Origin: Nocardioides agariphilus
GTDB lineage: Bacteria > Actinomycetota > Actinomycetes > Propionibacteriales > Nocardioidaceae
DNA length: 64,000 bases
NCBI RefSeq assembly: GCF_015352445.1
Contig: NZ_JADKPO010000001.1
Coordinates: 310,001-374,000, forward strand
Reading direction: 5' to 3'
Within the stretch, counting starts at the first letter, position 1, and each line of letters opens with the position of its first letter. Below the pieces are notes generated by a model. That model saw only the letters and a list, made by a program, of their open reading frames with translations. It searched no databases and had not been told where the DNA came from. Below are positions 25,790 to 35,399 of this stretch, in pieces. The translations under genes were made by a program, and so were the position numbers.

Positions 25790-28700
25790 TCAGCCGGACA
25801 GCAGCCCCCGCACGACGCGCAGCCCCACAGAGACGCGCGCCAGGTCGCCCGTCTCGTCGGCGCAGATGTCTTCCAGCGTCGCGGCGGCTCGAGACACCAC
25901 GAGGGCGTCGTCCTCCTCCCAGCTGGCGATCCTCGCCGGTGCGGACTCACCGTCGCCCGTCGCCCGCAGCACCTGTGCGGTGAGCTGGGCGTGCACGGCG
26001 TACACGTCGTCGCGCAGCGCCGCCCGGGCCATGGTCTGCCAGCGGTCGTCGCGGGGCAGGGCCAGGATCTTGCCGACCAGCATGGGCAGGCCGAGGCGCT
26101 CGCCGAGCTGGAAGTGCAACCGCGCGACCTCGATCGGGTCGAGACCCTTGCGGTCGGCTATCTCCAGCACGTAGAGCAGCTGGTAGGCCGGGTGGAGCAC
26201 CGCCGTGCGGCTGGCGAGGTCCTCGGGTACGTGCCCGCTCTCGACGAACAGCTTGCGCCGGGTCTCGAAGGTGTCGAGCTCGCGTCCGGTCAGCAGGGTC
26301 GGCAGCTCGCGCATCACGGCCTGCACCCGGTCGCGGAAGAACTCCACGGTCGCCTGGCTGTCGAGCGGCGGCCGGCGGTTGGTGACCAGCCAGCGCGAGG
26401 CCCGCTCCACCAGGGTGCGCATCTCGATGCGCATCCGCGTCTGCACGGCGGCTTCGAGCACGTTGTCGTAGGACGCCACCTCGTTGCGGTAGGCCAGCGA
26501 CCCGAAGATCTCCCGGGCCACGAAGTTGGCCCGGGTCAGCTCTGCGGGACCGGCACCGGTCTCGCCCTGAAGCCGGGGCCAGAACGTCAGCCCGGCGCCG
26601 TTGACCAGGTCGTTGACGACCTGGGTGACGATGATCTCGCGGCGCAGTGGGTGGTCGGCCACCTGTGCAGCGAAGCCTTCCTGGATGGCCTTCGGGAAGT
26701 AGTTGGTCAAGTCGACGCGGCAGTAGGGGTCGTCGGGGAGGTCGGACTCGAGCAGCTCCTCGGCCAAGACGATCTTGGTCCACGCCAGCAGCACCGAGAT
26801 CTCGGGGTTGGACAGCCCTTCCTCCCGCTCCAGCATCCGGCGTACCTGCCGAGTCGACGGCAGCCCCTCGAGGTCGCGGTTGAGCACCCCGCGCCGCTCG
26901 AGCTGACGCATCCAGTCCTCGTGGACGTGCAGCAATGACGGGGCGTTGGCCGCCGCGTTGGCCAGCGCGAGGTTCTGCTCGTAGTTGTCGCGCAGTACCA
27001 AGGCGGCGACCTCGTCGGTCATCTCGGCGAGCAGCACGTTGCGCTGCTTGCCCGTCAGGTCCCCGGCGGCGACGACGCGGTCGAGCAGGATCTTGATGTT
27101 GACCTCGTGGTCGGAGGTGTCGACGCCCGCCGAGTTGTCGATGAAGTCGGTGTTCATGCGGCCGCCGCGCTCGGCGTACTCGATGCGGCCGAGCTGGGTC
27201 AGGCCCAGGTTGCCGCCCTCGCCCACGCACTGCGCACGCAGCTCGCGTCCGTTGACGCGGATCGCGTCGTTGGCCTTGTCACCGGCGTCGGCGTCGGTCT
27301 CGCTGGCCGCCTTGACATAGGTGCCGATGCCGCCGTTCCACAACAGGTCGACCGGCGCCTTGAGGATCGCTCGCATGAGCTCCGCCGGAGTCATGGTGAC
27401 GACGCCCTCGTCGATGCCCAGCGCCTTCTGCATCTGTGGCGTGACCTTGATCGCCTTCAAGGACCGCGGGAAGACGCCACCCCCCTCGGAGATCAGCGAC
27501 TTGTCGTAGTCCTGCCACGACGAGCGCGGCAGGGCGAACAGCCGCTGCCGCTCGACGAACGACGTCGCGGCGTCCGGAGTCGGATCGATGAAGATGTCAC
27601 GGTGGTCGAAGGCCGCGAGCAGACGGATGTGCTCGGAGCACAGCATGCCGTTGCCGAACACGTCGCCCGACATGTCGCCGATGCCGACGGCCGTGAAGTC
27701 CTCGGCCTGGCAGTCGATGCCGCGCTCTCGGAAGTGGCGCCGCACGGACACCCACGCCCCGCGGGCGGTGATGCCCATCGCCTTGTGGTCATAGCCGACC
27801 GAACCACCACTGGCGAAGGCGTCGCCGAGCCAGAAGCCGTAGTCGTGGGCGACGCCGTTGGCGATGTCGCTGAACGTCGCCGTGCCCTTGTCGGCGGCCA
27901 CCACGAGGTAGGAGTCGTCGCCGTCGTGGCGCACCACTCCGAGCGGCGGCACGGTGGCCCCCTCGACGAGGTTGTCGGTGATGTCGAGCAATCCGGAGAT
28001 GAACGTCTTGTAGCAAGCGACGCCCTCGGCCAGCCACGCCTCGCGGTCGCTCGGGTCGGGCAGCTGCTTGCAGAAGAAGCCGCCCTTGGCGCCGACCGGC
28101 ACGATGACGGTGTTCTTGACCATCTGCGCCTTGACCAGACCGAGCACCTCGGTGCGGAAGTCGTCGCGACGGTCCGACCACCGCAGACCCCCTCGCGCGA
28201 CGGCACCGAACCTCAGGTGCACGCCCTCGACCCGGGGCGAGTAGACGAAGATCTCGAACCGCGGCCGCGGCTCGGGCAGGTCGGGGATCGCCGAGGGCTC
28301 CAGCTTGAAGCTCATGTACTGGTGCAGGTTGCCGCGCTCTTCTGCCTGGAAGTAGTTGGTGCGCAGCGTCGCCTTGATGTGGGTCAGGTAGGACCGCAGG
28401 ATGCGGTCGTGGTCGAGGCTGGCCACGTCGTCCAGGGCGCGCTTGATCCGCTGCTCGATCTCCTCGACCCGCGCGGTGCGTGCCTCGGCATCGGCAGCCA
28501 GGCCGTTCTTGCCGGGGTCGAAGCGCGCCTCGAACAGCTGCCAGAGCAGCCGCGTGATGTCGGTGTTGCCGCGCAACGCGGCCTCGATGTAGTCGACGGC
28601 GAACGGCGAGTTGCCCTGCTTCATGTACTTCGCGTACGCGCGCAGCACCGTCGCCTGGCGCCACGTCAGCCCGGCCGCCAGCACGAGCGCGTTGAACCCG

Positions 28701-30679
28701 TCGATCTCGTTGTAGCCCTCCCAGACCGCCCGGATCGCGTCTTGGAACAGGCCCCGTACGTCGTCGGGGAGGCCAGGTGCGTACTGCAGGCCGAACTCGT
28801 AGACGAACGTCGGCCGGTCCAGCCCGTCGAGCTCGTAGGGGCGTTCGTCGAGCACCTCCACGCCCATGGAGGAGAGCATCGGGAGCACCTGCGACAGCGA
28901 GAGCCGCGAGCCCACCCTGAACACCTTGAGCCGGGCCTCGCCGCGGCCGGCGTCGAGCGGGGAGAACAGCGACAGGTCGATGCCTGACCCGGTCTCGGCA
29001 TCGGGCTCGATGCCCTCGAGACGGCCGACGTCGAGAGCGGCGGTGGTGGCCGAGAAGTCCTCCTTGTAGGCCTCGGGGAACGAGTCGGCGTAGCGCCGGG
29101 CCAGCCGCGAGCCGCGATCCTCGCCGTACTCGTTCACGGTCGCGTTGACGAAGTCGTCCCTCCACGAACGCGAGGCGTCGGTGAACAGCCGTTCGAGGTC
29201 AAGCGCGTCGACGTCGGGGATCTCCGCCCCCAGCGGCGGGTGCACCACGAAGTGGACCCGCGCGGTCGTCGACTCGCTCATCTTCACGTTGAACTCGATC
29301 GAGTCGCCGTGGAAGCGGTCCATCAGGATCTGGGAGAACCGTTCGCGGACGGCGGTGTTGTAGCGGTCGCGGGGCAGGTAGCAGAGCACCGAGACGTAGC
29401 GACCGTAGGTCTCCCGGCGTACGAACACCCGCAGCTGGCGGCGTCCGACCGTCTGCAGCACGCCCTGGGTCACCTCGGCGAGCTCGTCGGCCGGCGTGTG
29501 GAAGATCTCGTCGCGCGGATAGGTCTCGAGGGTGTCCATCAGGCTCTTGCCCGCGTGGCTGCGCGGCTCGGCGCCGATCCTGGCCAGCACCTCGGCGGCC
29601 TTCTCGCGCAGCAGCGGGATGCGGGTGATGGACTCGGTGTAGGCGGCGCTCGACAGCAGGCCGAGGAACCGCCGCTCGCCGCTGACCTCCCCGCTGGCGT
29701 CGAAGGTCTTCACCCCGACGTAGTCGAGGTAGGCAGGCCGGTGCACCGACGAGCGCGAGTTGGCCTTGGACAGCACCAGGAGCGACTTCTCGCGGGCCTT
29801 CGCCTTGGCCGCCCCGGGCAGCTTGGCGAACGCCTTGGACTGGTCCTGGTCGGCGCGCAGGATGCCGAGGCCGGTGCCGGGGACGGCGCGCAGGATCTCG
29901 TCGTCGCCCTCGCGCTCGAGGTGGTACTCGCGGTAGCCGAGGAAGGCGAAGTGGTCGTCGGCCAGCCACTGCAGGAAGGCCCTGCCACTCTCGATCTCCT
30001 CGGTGCCCAGCGGCGGAGGCGAGGACTCCAGGTCGGCGACGATCTCGAGGGCCTGGGCCCGCATCTTCTCCCAGTCCTCGACGGAGTCGCGGACCTCGCG
30101 CAGGACCTTCTGGACCGACTCCTCGATCTCGTGGAGGTCCTCGTCTGCGCCCAGCCGACCGATCTCGATGTGCATCCAGGACTCGCGGATGGTGCCTGGC
30201 CCGTCGTGGTCGACGGCGGCTACCGGCTCGTCCTTGATCGGCCGCACGCTCTCGAGCACGCCGGTGATGTCGCGCACGACGTCGAACTGCGGATGGATCA
30301 CCAGGTGGATCTCGCGCTGCTGGCGCGTGAGCTCCATCGTCACCGAGTCGACGAGGAACGACATATCGTCGGTGACGATCTCCACGACGGAGTGGCCGCC
30401 GGCCGACCAGCCGTTGTCGGCGTGGCTCGGGGTGAAGACGTGGACGTTGGCCCGGCCCTGGGGCCGGTTGTCGGCGAGGCGGAACTGCGAGGCGAGCGCC
30501 CCGTAGAGGTCGACGTCAGTGCGTTCGGCGAGGTCGTCGGCGGCGATGTGGCGGTAGTAGGCCCTGATGAGAGCGCCGACCTCTGCGGGAGGTGGACCAC
30601 CCGTGCCCTTGCGGGACATCGCCAGCTCCGCGGCCCGGTCGAGCAGCTCGGACTTCTTCACGTCGGTCGCCGTTGACAC
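25790..30679 (-). CDS. gdh: Large NAD-specific glutamate dehydrogenase (180-kDa class)
   Basis: 1629 residues from GTG 30679, the normal length for the L_180 class. A long N-terminal regulatory region (ACT-like; DMSFLVDSVTMELTRQQREI) is followed by the catalytic core: GGLRWSDRRDDFRTEVLGLV, VPVGAKGGFFCKQLPDP with the substrate lysine near residue 866, GIGDMSGDVFGNGMLCSEHI and DLLWNGGIGTYVKA. It oxidises glutamate to 2-oxoglutarate and ammonium with NAD. With pruA 870 bp beyond, it could complete proline-to-2-oxoglutarate catabolism. Transcribed divergently from the DUF2505 gene across 92 bp. Confidence 0.95.
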   Translation of the reverse strand: MSTATDVKKSELLDRAAELAMSRKGTGGPPPAEVGALIRAYYRHIAADDLAERTDVDLYGALASQFRLADNRPQGRANVHVFTPSHADNGWSAGGHSVVEIVTDDMSFLVDSVTMELTRQQREIHLVIHPQFDVVRDITGVLESVRPIKDEPVAAVDHDGPGTIRESWMHIEIGRLGADEDLHEIEESVQKVLREVRDSVEDWEKMRAQALEIVADLESSPPPLGTEEIESGRAFLQWLADDHFAFLGYREYHLEREGDDEILRAVPGTGLGILRADQDQSKAFAKLPGAAKAKAREKSLLVLSKANSRSSVHRPAYLDYVGVKTFDASGEVSGERRFLGLLSSAAYTESITRIPLLREKAAEVLARIGAEPRSHAGKSLMDTLETYPRDEIFHTPADELAEVTQGVLQTVGRRQLRVFVRRETYGRYVSVLCYLPRDRYNTAVRERFSQILMDRFHGDSIEFNVKMSESTTARVHFVVHPPLGAEIPDVDALDLERLFTDASRSWRDDFVNATVNEYGEDRGSRLARRYADSFPEAYKEDFSATTAALDVGRLEGIEPDAETGSGIDLSLFSPLDAGRGEARLKVFRVGSRLSLSQVLPMLSSMGVEVLDERPYELDGLDRPTFVYEFGLQYAPGLPDDVRGLFQDAIRAVWEGYNEIDGFNALVLAAGLTWRQATVLRAYAKYMKQGNSPFAVDYIEAALRGNTDITRLLWQLFEARFDPGKNGLAADAEARTARVEEIEQRIKRALDDVASLDHDRILRSYLTHIKATLRTNYFQAEERGNLHQYMSFKLEPSAIPDLPEPRPRFEIFVYSPRVEGVHLRFGAVARGGLRWSDRRDDFRTEVLGLVKAQMVKNTVIVPVGAKGGFFCKQLPDPSDREAWLAEGVACYKTFISGLLDITDNLVEGATVPPLGVVRHDGDDSYLVVAADKGTATFSDIANGVAHDYGFWLGDAFASGGSVGYDHKAMGITARGAWVSVRRHFRERGIDCQAEDFTAVGIGDMSGDVFGNGMLCSEHIRLLAAFDHRDIFIDPTPDAATSFVERQRLFALPRSSWQDYDKSLISEGGGVFPRSLKAIKVTPQMQKALGIDEGVVTMTPAELMRAILKAPVDLLWNGGIGTYVKAASETDADAGDKANDAIRVNGRELRAQCVGEGGNLGLTQLGRIEYAERGGRMNTDFIDNSAGVDTSDHEVNIKILLDRVVAAGDLTGKQRNVLLAEMTDEVAALVLRDNYEQNLALANAAANAPSLLHVHEDWMRQLERRGVLNRDLEGLPSTRQVRRMLEREEGLSNPEISVLLAWTKIVLAEELLESDLPDDPYCRVDLTNYFPKAIQEGFAAQVADHPLRREIIVTQVVNDLVNGAGLTFWPRLQGETGAGPAELTRANFVAREIFGSLAYRNEVASYDNVLEAAVQTRMRIEMRTLVERASRWLVTNRRPPLDSQATVEFFRDRVQAVMRELPTLLTGRELDTFETRRKLFVESGHVPEDLASRTAVLHPAYQLLYVLEIADRKGLDPIEVARLHFQLGERLGLPMLVGKILALPRDDRWQTMARAALRDDVYAVHAQLTAQVLRATGDGESAPARIASWEEDDALVVSRAAATLEDICADETGDLARVSVGLRVVRGLLSG

Positions 30680-30771
30680 GCCACGATGCTATGCCCCCGC
30701 GACCCTCCCTCAGCGACCCTGCCCACACGATCGACTGGCGCCCCCGAGAAGCCATCGCCAGGATGGGCCAC

Positions 30772-31269
30772 ATGAAGTCGGTCTCCGTCGAGCTCCGCTA
30801 CCCGGATCGAACCGTCGAGGAGGTGCGCGCCATGCTCGCCGACCCTGAGTTCCGGCAGGCCGTGTGCACCTACCAGCAGGTCGAGGACTCGGCCGTCACC
30901 ATCGAGGAGTACGACGACGGGTCGATGACGGTGGACCTCGACCGCACCTACGGCACGACGCTGGTTCCGTCGTTCGCACGGAAGTTCGTCGGGGCGAACA
31001 TCGACCTGGTGCAGCGCGAGGAGTGGTCCTCGCCGACCCAGGCGAGGTTCGAGGTGGCCATCCCGGGCAAGCCCGGCGAGATGATCGGTACCGCGCGGCT
31101 GGCACAGTCCGGTCCCGATGCCGTCGAGACGATCCAGATGGAGGTGCGAGTCTCGGTCCCTCTGGTCGGCGGCAAGCTGGAGGACCTCATCGCCGGCCTC
31201 CTCAAGGACGCCTTCCGCGCCGAGAACAAGGTCGGCCTCAAGTGGCTCGCCGGCCAGTGGCGGGTCTGA
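30772..31269 (+). CDS. DUF2505 family protein
   Basis: 165 residues from ATG 30772 (AGGA eight bases upstream), beginning MKSVSVELRYPDRTVEEVRA. The pattern TMTVDLDRTYGTTL-VPSFARKFVG and the closing AFRAENKVGLKWLAG match DUF2505, an actinobacterial START/SRPBCC-like fold that usually has a lipid-binding-type cavity. No catalytic residues are known. Stand-alone gene. Confidence 0.85.
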   Translation: MKSVSVELRYPDRTVEEVRAMLADPEFRQAVCTYQQVEDSAVTIEEYDDGSMTVDLDRTYGTTLVPSFARKFVGANIDLVQREEWSSPTQARFEVAIPGKPGEMIGTARLAQSGPDAVETIQMEVRVSVPLVGGKLEDLIAGLLKDAFRAENKVGLKWLAGQWRV

Positions 31270-31276
31270 CGCCGCA

Positions 31277-31498
31277 TCACACCAACGCGTAGGCGACGCC
31301 GACGGCGTCGTAGGAAGCTGGTGCCCGTTGGTGCGCGACCAGACCCGGCCGCTCGAGGGATGCGGCGACGGTGCGACCGTCGATGCGGCTGGGACCGGGC
31401 AGTCGCGTCAGCACGCTGTAGCACTCGAGCAGCGCGTGCGCCGGCACGGCATCGATCTTCGTGTTGATCGTGGCCAGCGCTGAGTCGTGACGAGGATG
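31277..31498 (-). pseudogene. Remnant of a VapC-type PIN-domain toxin
   Basis: The minus frame ending in TGA 31277 reads AHALLECYSVLTRLPGPSRI, the conserved mid-segment of PIN-domain VapC toxins (acidic residue in LLE, then SVLTRLP). It then jumps to RAPASYDAVGVAYALV with the expected C-terminal Asp and stops. The N-terminal strand with its first Asp and about 40 internal residues are missing, and upstream sequence lacks a start. A decayed toxin-antitoxin locus is the simplest reading. The rest of the 31270-31545 gap holds nothing else recognisable. Confidence 0.55.
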
Positions 31499-31545
31499 GC
31501 GTGACCTACCACGCCGGCCTCCAAGCGGGTGAGCGTGGTGAGGGA

Positions 31546-33174
31546 TCAGCCCATGTAGGGGTAGCGGTAGTCCGTCGGCGGCACGAAGGTCTCCTTGATC
31601 GAGCGCGGCGAGGTCCAGCGCAGCAGGTTGACCGCAGCGCCGGCCTTGTCATTGGTGCCCGAGGCCCGGGCACCGCCGAACGGCTGCTGCCCGACGACGG
31701 CGCCGGTCGGCTTGTCGTTGATGTAGAAGTTGCCGGCCGCGAAGCGCAGCGCCTCCTGGGTCCACGCGATCGCGGTGCGGTCCTGGGCGATCACGGCACC
31801 GGTCAGCGCGTAGGGCGCGAACGACTCCATCTGGGCCACCACACGCTCGTAGCGGGAGTCGTCGTAGACGTGCACGGCCAGGATCGGGCCGAAGTACTCG
31901 GTGTTGAACATCTGGTCGGTCGGGTCGCTCGACTGCACGATCGTCGGCCGGACGAAGTACCCCACGGAGTCGTCGGTCTGGCCGCCGGCCAACAGCGTGA
32001 GGTGGCTGTTGCGTCGCACCCGCGCGATGGCTGCCTTGTGCTTGGCGAAGGCACGGTCGTCGATGACGGCCCCCATGAAGTTGGAGAAGTCGGTGACGTC
32101 ACCCATCGTGATCGACTCGGTCTGCGAGACCAGGTCGTCCTTGATCTTGGCCCACACCGACTTCGCCACGTAGGCGCGCGAGGCAGCCGAGCACTTCTGT
32201 CCCTGGAACTCGAAGGCCCCGCGGATCAGCGCCGTCCGGACCACCGCCGGGTCGGCCGAGGGGTGGGCGACCACGAAGTCCTTCCCGCCGGTCTCGCCGA
32301 CGATGCGCGGGTAGGAGCGGTACGACGAGATGTTCTCGCCGATGGTCCGCCACAGGTGCTGGAAGGTCGGCGTGGATCCGGTGAAGTGGATCCCCGCGAG
32401 GTCGGGGTGGGCGAGCGCCACCTTCGAGACGTCGAGGCCGTCGCCGGGCAGCATGTTGATCACCCCGGGCGGCAGGCCGGCCTCCTCGAGCAGGTCCATG
32501 GTGAGAGAGGCCGCCAGCTGCTGGGTGGGCGAGGGCTTCCAGATGACCACGTTGCCCATCAGCGCCGGGGCGGTCGGCAGGTTGCCGGCGATGGCGGTGA
32601 AGTTGAACGGGGTGATCGCGTACACGAAGCCCTCGAGCGGCCGGTGGTCGGTGCGGTTCCAGATGCCCGGGCTGTTGGCGATCGGCTGGTCGGTGTGGAT
32701 CTGCTTGGCGTAGTGGACGTTGAACCGCCAGAAGTCGATCAGCTCGCAGGCCGAGTCGATCTCGGCCTGGAAGGCCGTCTTGGACTGACCCAGCATCGTG
32801 GCCGCGTTGATCCGTTGGCGCCAAGGCCCTGCCAGTAGCTCCGCCGCCTTGAGCAGGATCGCGCAGCGGTCGTCGATGGACATCGCGCGCCAGGCGGGCG
32901 CCGCCGCGAGCGCGGCCCGGACGGCCTGCTCGGTGTCCTTGGTCGTGGAGTTCTTCAGCGTGCCGAGCACGTGCTGGTGGTCGTGCGGCTGCACGACGTT
33001 GATCTCGCGGCCGCCTCCCGAGCGCTTACGGCCGTTGATGTAGGCGCGGAGGTTGTGCTGACGCCGCTCGAGCCGGGTCAGCTCGTCTTCCAGCGCCTTT
33101 CGCTCAGCCGTGCCCGGCGCATAGGTGAGGTTGGGCTCGTTGACCGGTGCGGGCGGGAAGGAGATGGCGTCCAT
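31546..33174 (-). CDS. pruA: L-glutamate gamma-semialdehyde (P5C) dehydrogenase
   Basis: 542 residues, full length for stand-alone PruA/RocA. Motifs: AITPFNFTAIAGNLPTAPAL, FTGSTPTFQHLW (cofactor loop), RIVGETGGKDFVVAH (general-base Glu), EFQGQKCSAASRAYV (catalytic Cys), EYFGPILAVHVYDD and NKPTGAV-type NDKPTGAVVGQQPFGGARAS. It oxidises glutamate semialdehyde to glutamate with NAD in proline breakdown. No prodh gene is in the window. It sits 12 bp downstream of a 103-residue gene in a WS/DGAT-hypothetical-pruA run. Confidence 0.97.
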   Translation of the reverse strand: MDAISFPPAPVNEPNLTYAPGTAERKALEDELTRLERRQHNLRAYINGRKRSGGGREINVVQPHDHQHVLGTLKNSTTKDTEQAVRAALAAAPAWRAMSIDDRCAILLKAAELLAGPWRQRINAATMLGQSKTAFQAEIDSACELIDFWRFNVHYAKQIHTDQPIANSPGIWNRTDHRPLEGFVYAITPFNFTAIAGNLPTAPALMGNVVIWKPSPTQQLAASLTMDLLEEAGLPPGVINMLPGDGLDVSKVALAHPDLAGIHFTGSTPTFQHLWRTIGENISSYRSYPRIVGETGGKDFVVAHPSADPAVVRTALIRGAFEFQGQKCSAASRAYVAKSVWAKIKDDLVSQTESITMGDVTDFSNFMGAVIDDRAFAKHKAAIARVRRNSHLTLLAGGQTDDSVGYFVRPTIVQSSDPTDQMFNTEYFGPILAVHVYDDSRYERVVAQMESFAPYALTGAVIAQDRTAIAWTQEALRFAAGNFYINDKPTGAVVGQQPFGGARASGTNDKAGAAVNLLRWTSPRSIKETFVPPTDYRYPYMG

Positions 33175-33186
33175 CCGCCGATATTG

Positions 33187-33498
33187 TCAGACGATCCCGT
33201 CGAGCAGCGAGTCCAGCTCCTGGGTCGCGTACCACGCGAGGTCGTCTTCGGGCGACGCGTCGTCGCCGGTGTCGGCGTGGACGGCCAGCATCTGGCTCCC
33301 GCCGACGTCGAAGACGACCACGACCCGCCGTCGCTGTCCGTCGGGCAGGCCCGGGAGCCGTTCGGCGGACAGGTCAGCGGCCGTCATCAGCGCGGCGTAC
33401 TCGTCCTCCTCCGACTCGCTCTCGGCGCTCACCGCGTCGTCGTCCGGCACCACTCCGGCAGCAAGGTCGGGCAGGGTGGTCGGCTGGTAGCGACGCAT
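33187..33498 (-). CDS. Conserved-looking hypothetical protein, 103 aa
   Basis: ATG 33498 overlaps the acyltransferase stop by one base (TGATG). An acidic N-terminal half (VSAESESEEDEYAALMTAAD) precedes a strand-rich segment (RRRVVVVFDVGGSQMLAVHA) and an acidic tail. No membrane segment or known motif. Translational coupling to the acyltransferase and closeness to pruA are all that can be said of its role. Confidence 0.65.
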   Translation of the reverse strand: MRRYQPTTLPDLAAGVVPDDDAVSAESESEEDEYAALMTAADLSAERLPGLPDGQRRRVVVVFDVGGSQMLAVHADTGDDASPEDDLAWYATQELDSLLDGIV

Positions 33499-34958
33499 CA
33501 GCGGGTCTTCTTGGACGTCGCGCGCTTGACCGCCTTCTTGACGCGGCCGCGCGGAGCGCGAGCACGCCCGCCGATCGTGTCGAGCAGCTCGGCGAGTGCA
33601 TCGCTGACGCACTGGCCCAGCACGTCGGCATCGTGGATGCGGTCGCGGTCGGCGGTGATGCCGTAGAAGACGCGGCCGTCGTAGGACGTCACGCCGATGG
33701 CCAGCGCGTGGCCCGGCAGCAACGGATGCACGGGGTAGGTCTCGAGCATCCGCGCGCCGGCAGCGTAGAGCGGCGACTGCGGGCCGGGCACGTTGGTCAC
33801 GCTGAGCTGGAACCCGCGGCGTACCTCGTCGCCGGCCACCCGCGCACCGATCGCGTGGAAGGTCGACGGGGCGAAGCCGGCGATCCCGGCCAGCCTGTTG
33901 GCCGCAACACCGCGCCCTGTCTCCTTGTGGGCCTTGAACGCGTAGGAGACCTGGTGCAGGCGGACGACGGGACTCGACTCGCCGACCGGTAGGTCGACGA
34001 AGTAGGCCACGATCGGGCTGCCGAGCGAGGTGGTCTCGAGGTCGCGGTCGCTGACCGACACGGGTACGACGGTGCGCACGTGCCGCACGCCGCTCATCGA
34101 CTCCGAACGACCCAGCAGCCAGCCGCGCAGCGCCCCGGCGATCGTCGCCAGGATCACGTCGTGGACGTCGCCGCCGTGCTCCTTGCGGATGTCGAGGTAG
34201 TCCTGGAGATCGGTGCGGACGGTGACCACCCGGCGCTGCTGGGAGAGGGGCCCGCCGAGGGGATGCTCGCCTGCCGGGCGCCCACCGCCGAGCGCGCCGA
34301 TGACCGAGGCCGCCTGGCCCAGGATCGAGTCGGCCGAGCGCACGACCGTGTCGAGCCTCGACCTGGCGGCGTCGAGCGCGGTGACCGGCCCGGACACCGC
34401 GTCGTTGATGGCTCCAGCGACCAGACCCATCGGCGACGGCGCCGATAGCGGCCTCCAGTCGTCGTGGTGCATCGGCCTCGGATCAGGAGTTCGGTCGAGC
34501 AGCACCTGCGCGAGGTCGACGGTGTGCACCCCGTCGACGAGCACTTCGTGCGACTTCGACAAGACGGCGACCCGGCCGTGCTCCAGACCCTCGATGAAGT
34601 ACGCCTCCCACAGGGGACGGTGGCGGTCCAGAGGACGGGAGACGATGCGTGCCACCAGCTCGAAGAGCTGCTCGCACGAGCCTGGGCGCGGCAGCGCTGA
34701 CCGGCGTACGTGGTAGCCGAGGTCGAAGTCGGGGTCGTCGACCCACACCGGGTTGGCCAGGCCGCCCGGCACCTTGGCGATCCGCTGCCGGTAGCGAGGG
34801 ACGAAGCTGATCCGGTCGCCGACCAGCTCGACGAGTCGCGCGTAGTCGAAGCCCGAGCCGGCCGGGTCGAAGATCTCGACGGTCGCGTTGTGCCTCGGCG
34901 CAGAGGCCGACTCGACCGCAAGCACCCCGATGTCGCGTGGCCGCAGCCGCTCGGTCAT
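33498..34958 (-). CDS. WS/DGAT-like acyltransferase with altered HHxxxDG motif
   Basis: 486 residues from ATG 34958 (GGAAGG nine bases upstream). Layout follows wax-ester synthase/diacylglycerol acyltransferases: PVWVDDPDFDLGYHVRRSAL, RPLWEAYFIEG, DVHDVILATIAGALRGWLLG, VVPVSVSDRD and SVTNVPGPQSPLYAAGARML. The active-site motif HHxxxDG reads HEVLVDG (H137, E138, D142), with Glu for the second His, the residue regarded as the catalytic base in characterised members. The C terminus is a basic tail (GRVKKAVKRATSKKTR). It may have unusual chemistry or be inactive. Confidence 0.85.
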   Translation of the reverse strand: MTERLRPRDIGVLAVESASAPRHNATVEIFDPAGSGFDYARLVELVGDRISFVPRYRQRIAKVPGGLANPVWVDDPDFDLGYHVRRSALPRPGSCEQLFELVARIVSRPLDRHRPLWEAYFIEGLEHGRVAVLSKSHEVLVDGVHTVDLAQVLLDRTPDPRPMHHDDWRPLSAPSPMGLVAGAINDAVSGPVTALDAARSRLDTVVRSADSILGQAASVIGALGGGRPAGEHPLGGPLSQQRRVVTVRTDLQDYLDIRKEHGGDVHDVILATIAGALRGWLLGRSESMSGVRHVRTVVPVSVSDRDLETTSLGSPIVAYFVDLPVGESSPVVRLHQVSYAFKAHKETGRGVAANRLAGIAGFAPSTFHAIGARVAGDEVRRGFQLSVTNVPGPQSPLYAAGARMLETYPVHPLLPGHALAIGVTSYDGRVFYGITADRDRIHDADVLGQCVSDALAELLDTIGGRARAPRGRVKKAVKRATSKKTR

Positions 34959-35019
34959 CGCAGTTGCCTTCCGGGGGTGGTTCAGGAGTCGCTCAGGGTC
35001 ACATGGGATTCTTCCAGAC

Positions 35020-35385
35020 GTGCTGCGCATCCTCGCTTCGGCAACGGCCCTCCTCTTCGCCCTCGTGGGGCTCACCGCCTGCGGTGACGACGAGAGCGAC
35101 GCTCCCGGCACCACCACCGACCCGGTCAAGGTCGAGGTCACCTTCGAGGGTGACACCGTGAACCCCAACGGCGACCGGGTCGAGGTCAAGACCGGTCAGC
35201 CTGTCGAGCTGGAGATCACCGCAGACGCTCCCGGCGAGATCCACGTCCACAGCGACCCCGAGCAGACCCTGTCCTACGAAGTGGGCACCTCCACCCTCGA
35301 GATCAAGGGAATCGAGCAGCCTGGTGTGGTCGATGTCGAGTCCCACACGCTCGACAAGGTCATCGTCCAGCTCGAAGTCAGCTGA
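35020..35385 (+). CDS. Small lipoprotein with cupredoxin-like domain
   Basis: 121 residues from GTG 35020. Signal with lipobox LVGLTAC (Cys at residue 21), then an Asp/Thr linker and a single beta-sandwich-like domain (VEVTFEGDTVNPNGDRVEVK; GQPVELEITADAPGEIHVHS). The His residues in EIHVHS and the strand pattern recall cupredoxin-like domains of EfeO-type or copper-handling proteins, but a full metal-ligand set is not evident. Only 14 bp separate it from the membrane-protein gene downstream, so they are probably one operon. Confidence 0.75.
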   Translation: MLRILASATALLFALVGLTACGDDESDAPGTTTDPVKVEVTFEGDTVNPNGDRVEVKTGQPVELEITADAPGEIHVHSDPEQTLSYEVGTSTLEIKGIEQPGVVDVESHTLDKVIVQLEVS

Positions 35386-35399
35386 GCCCGGGACCGACT

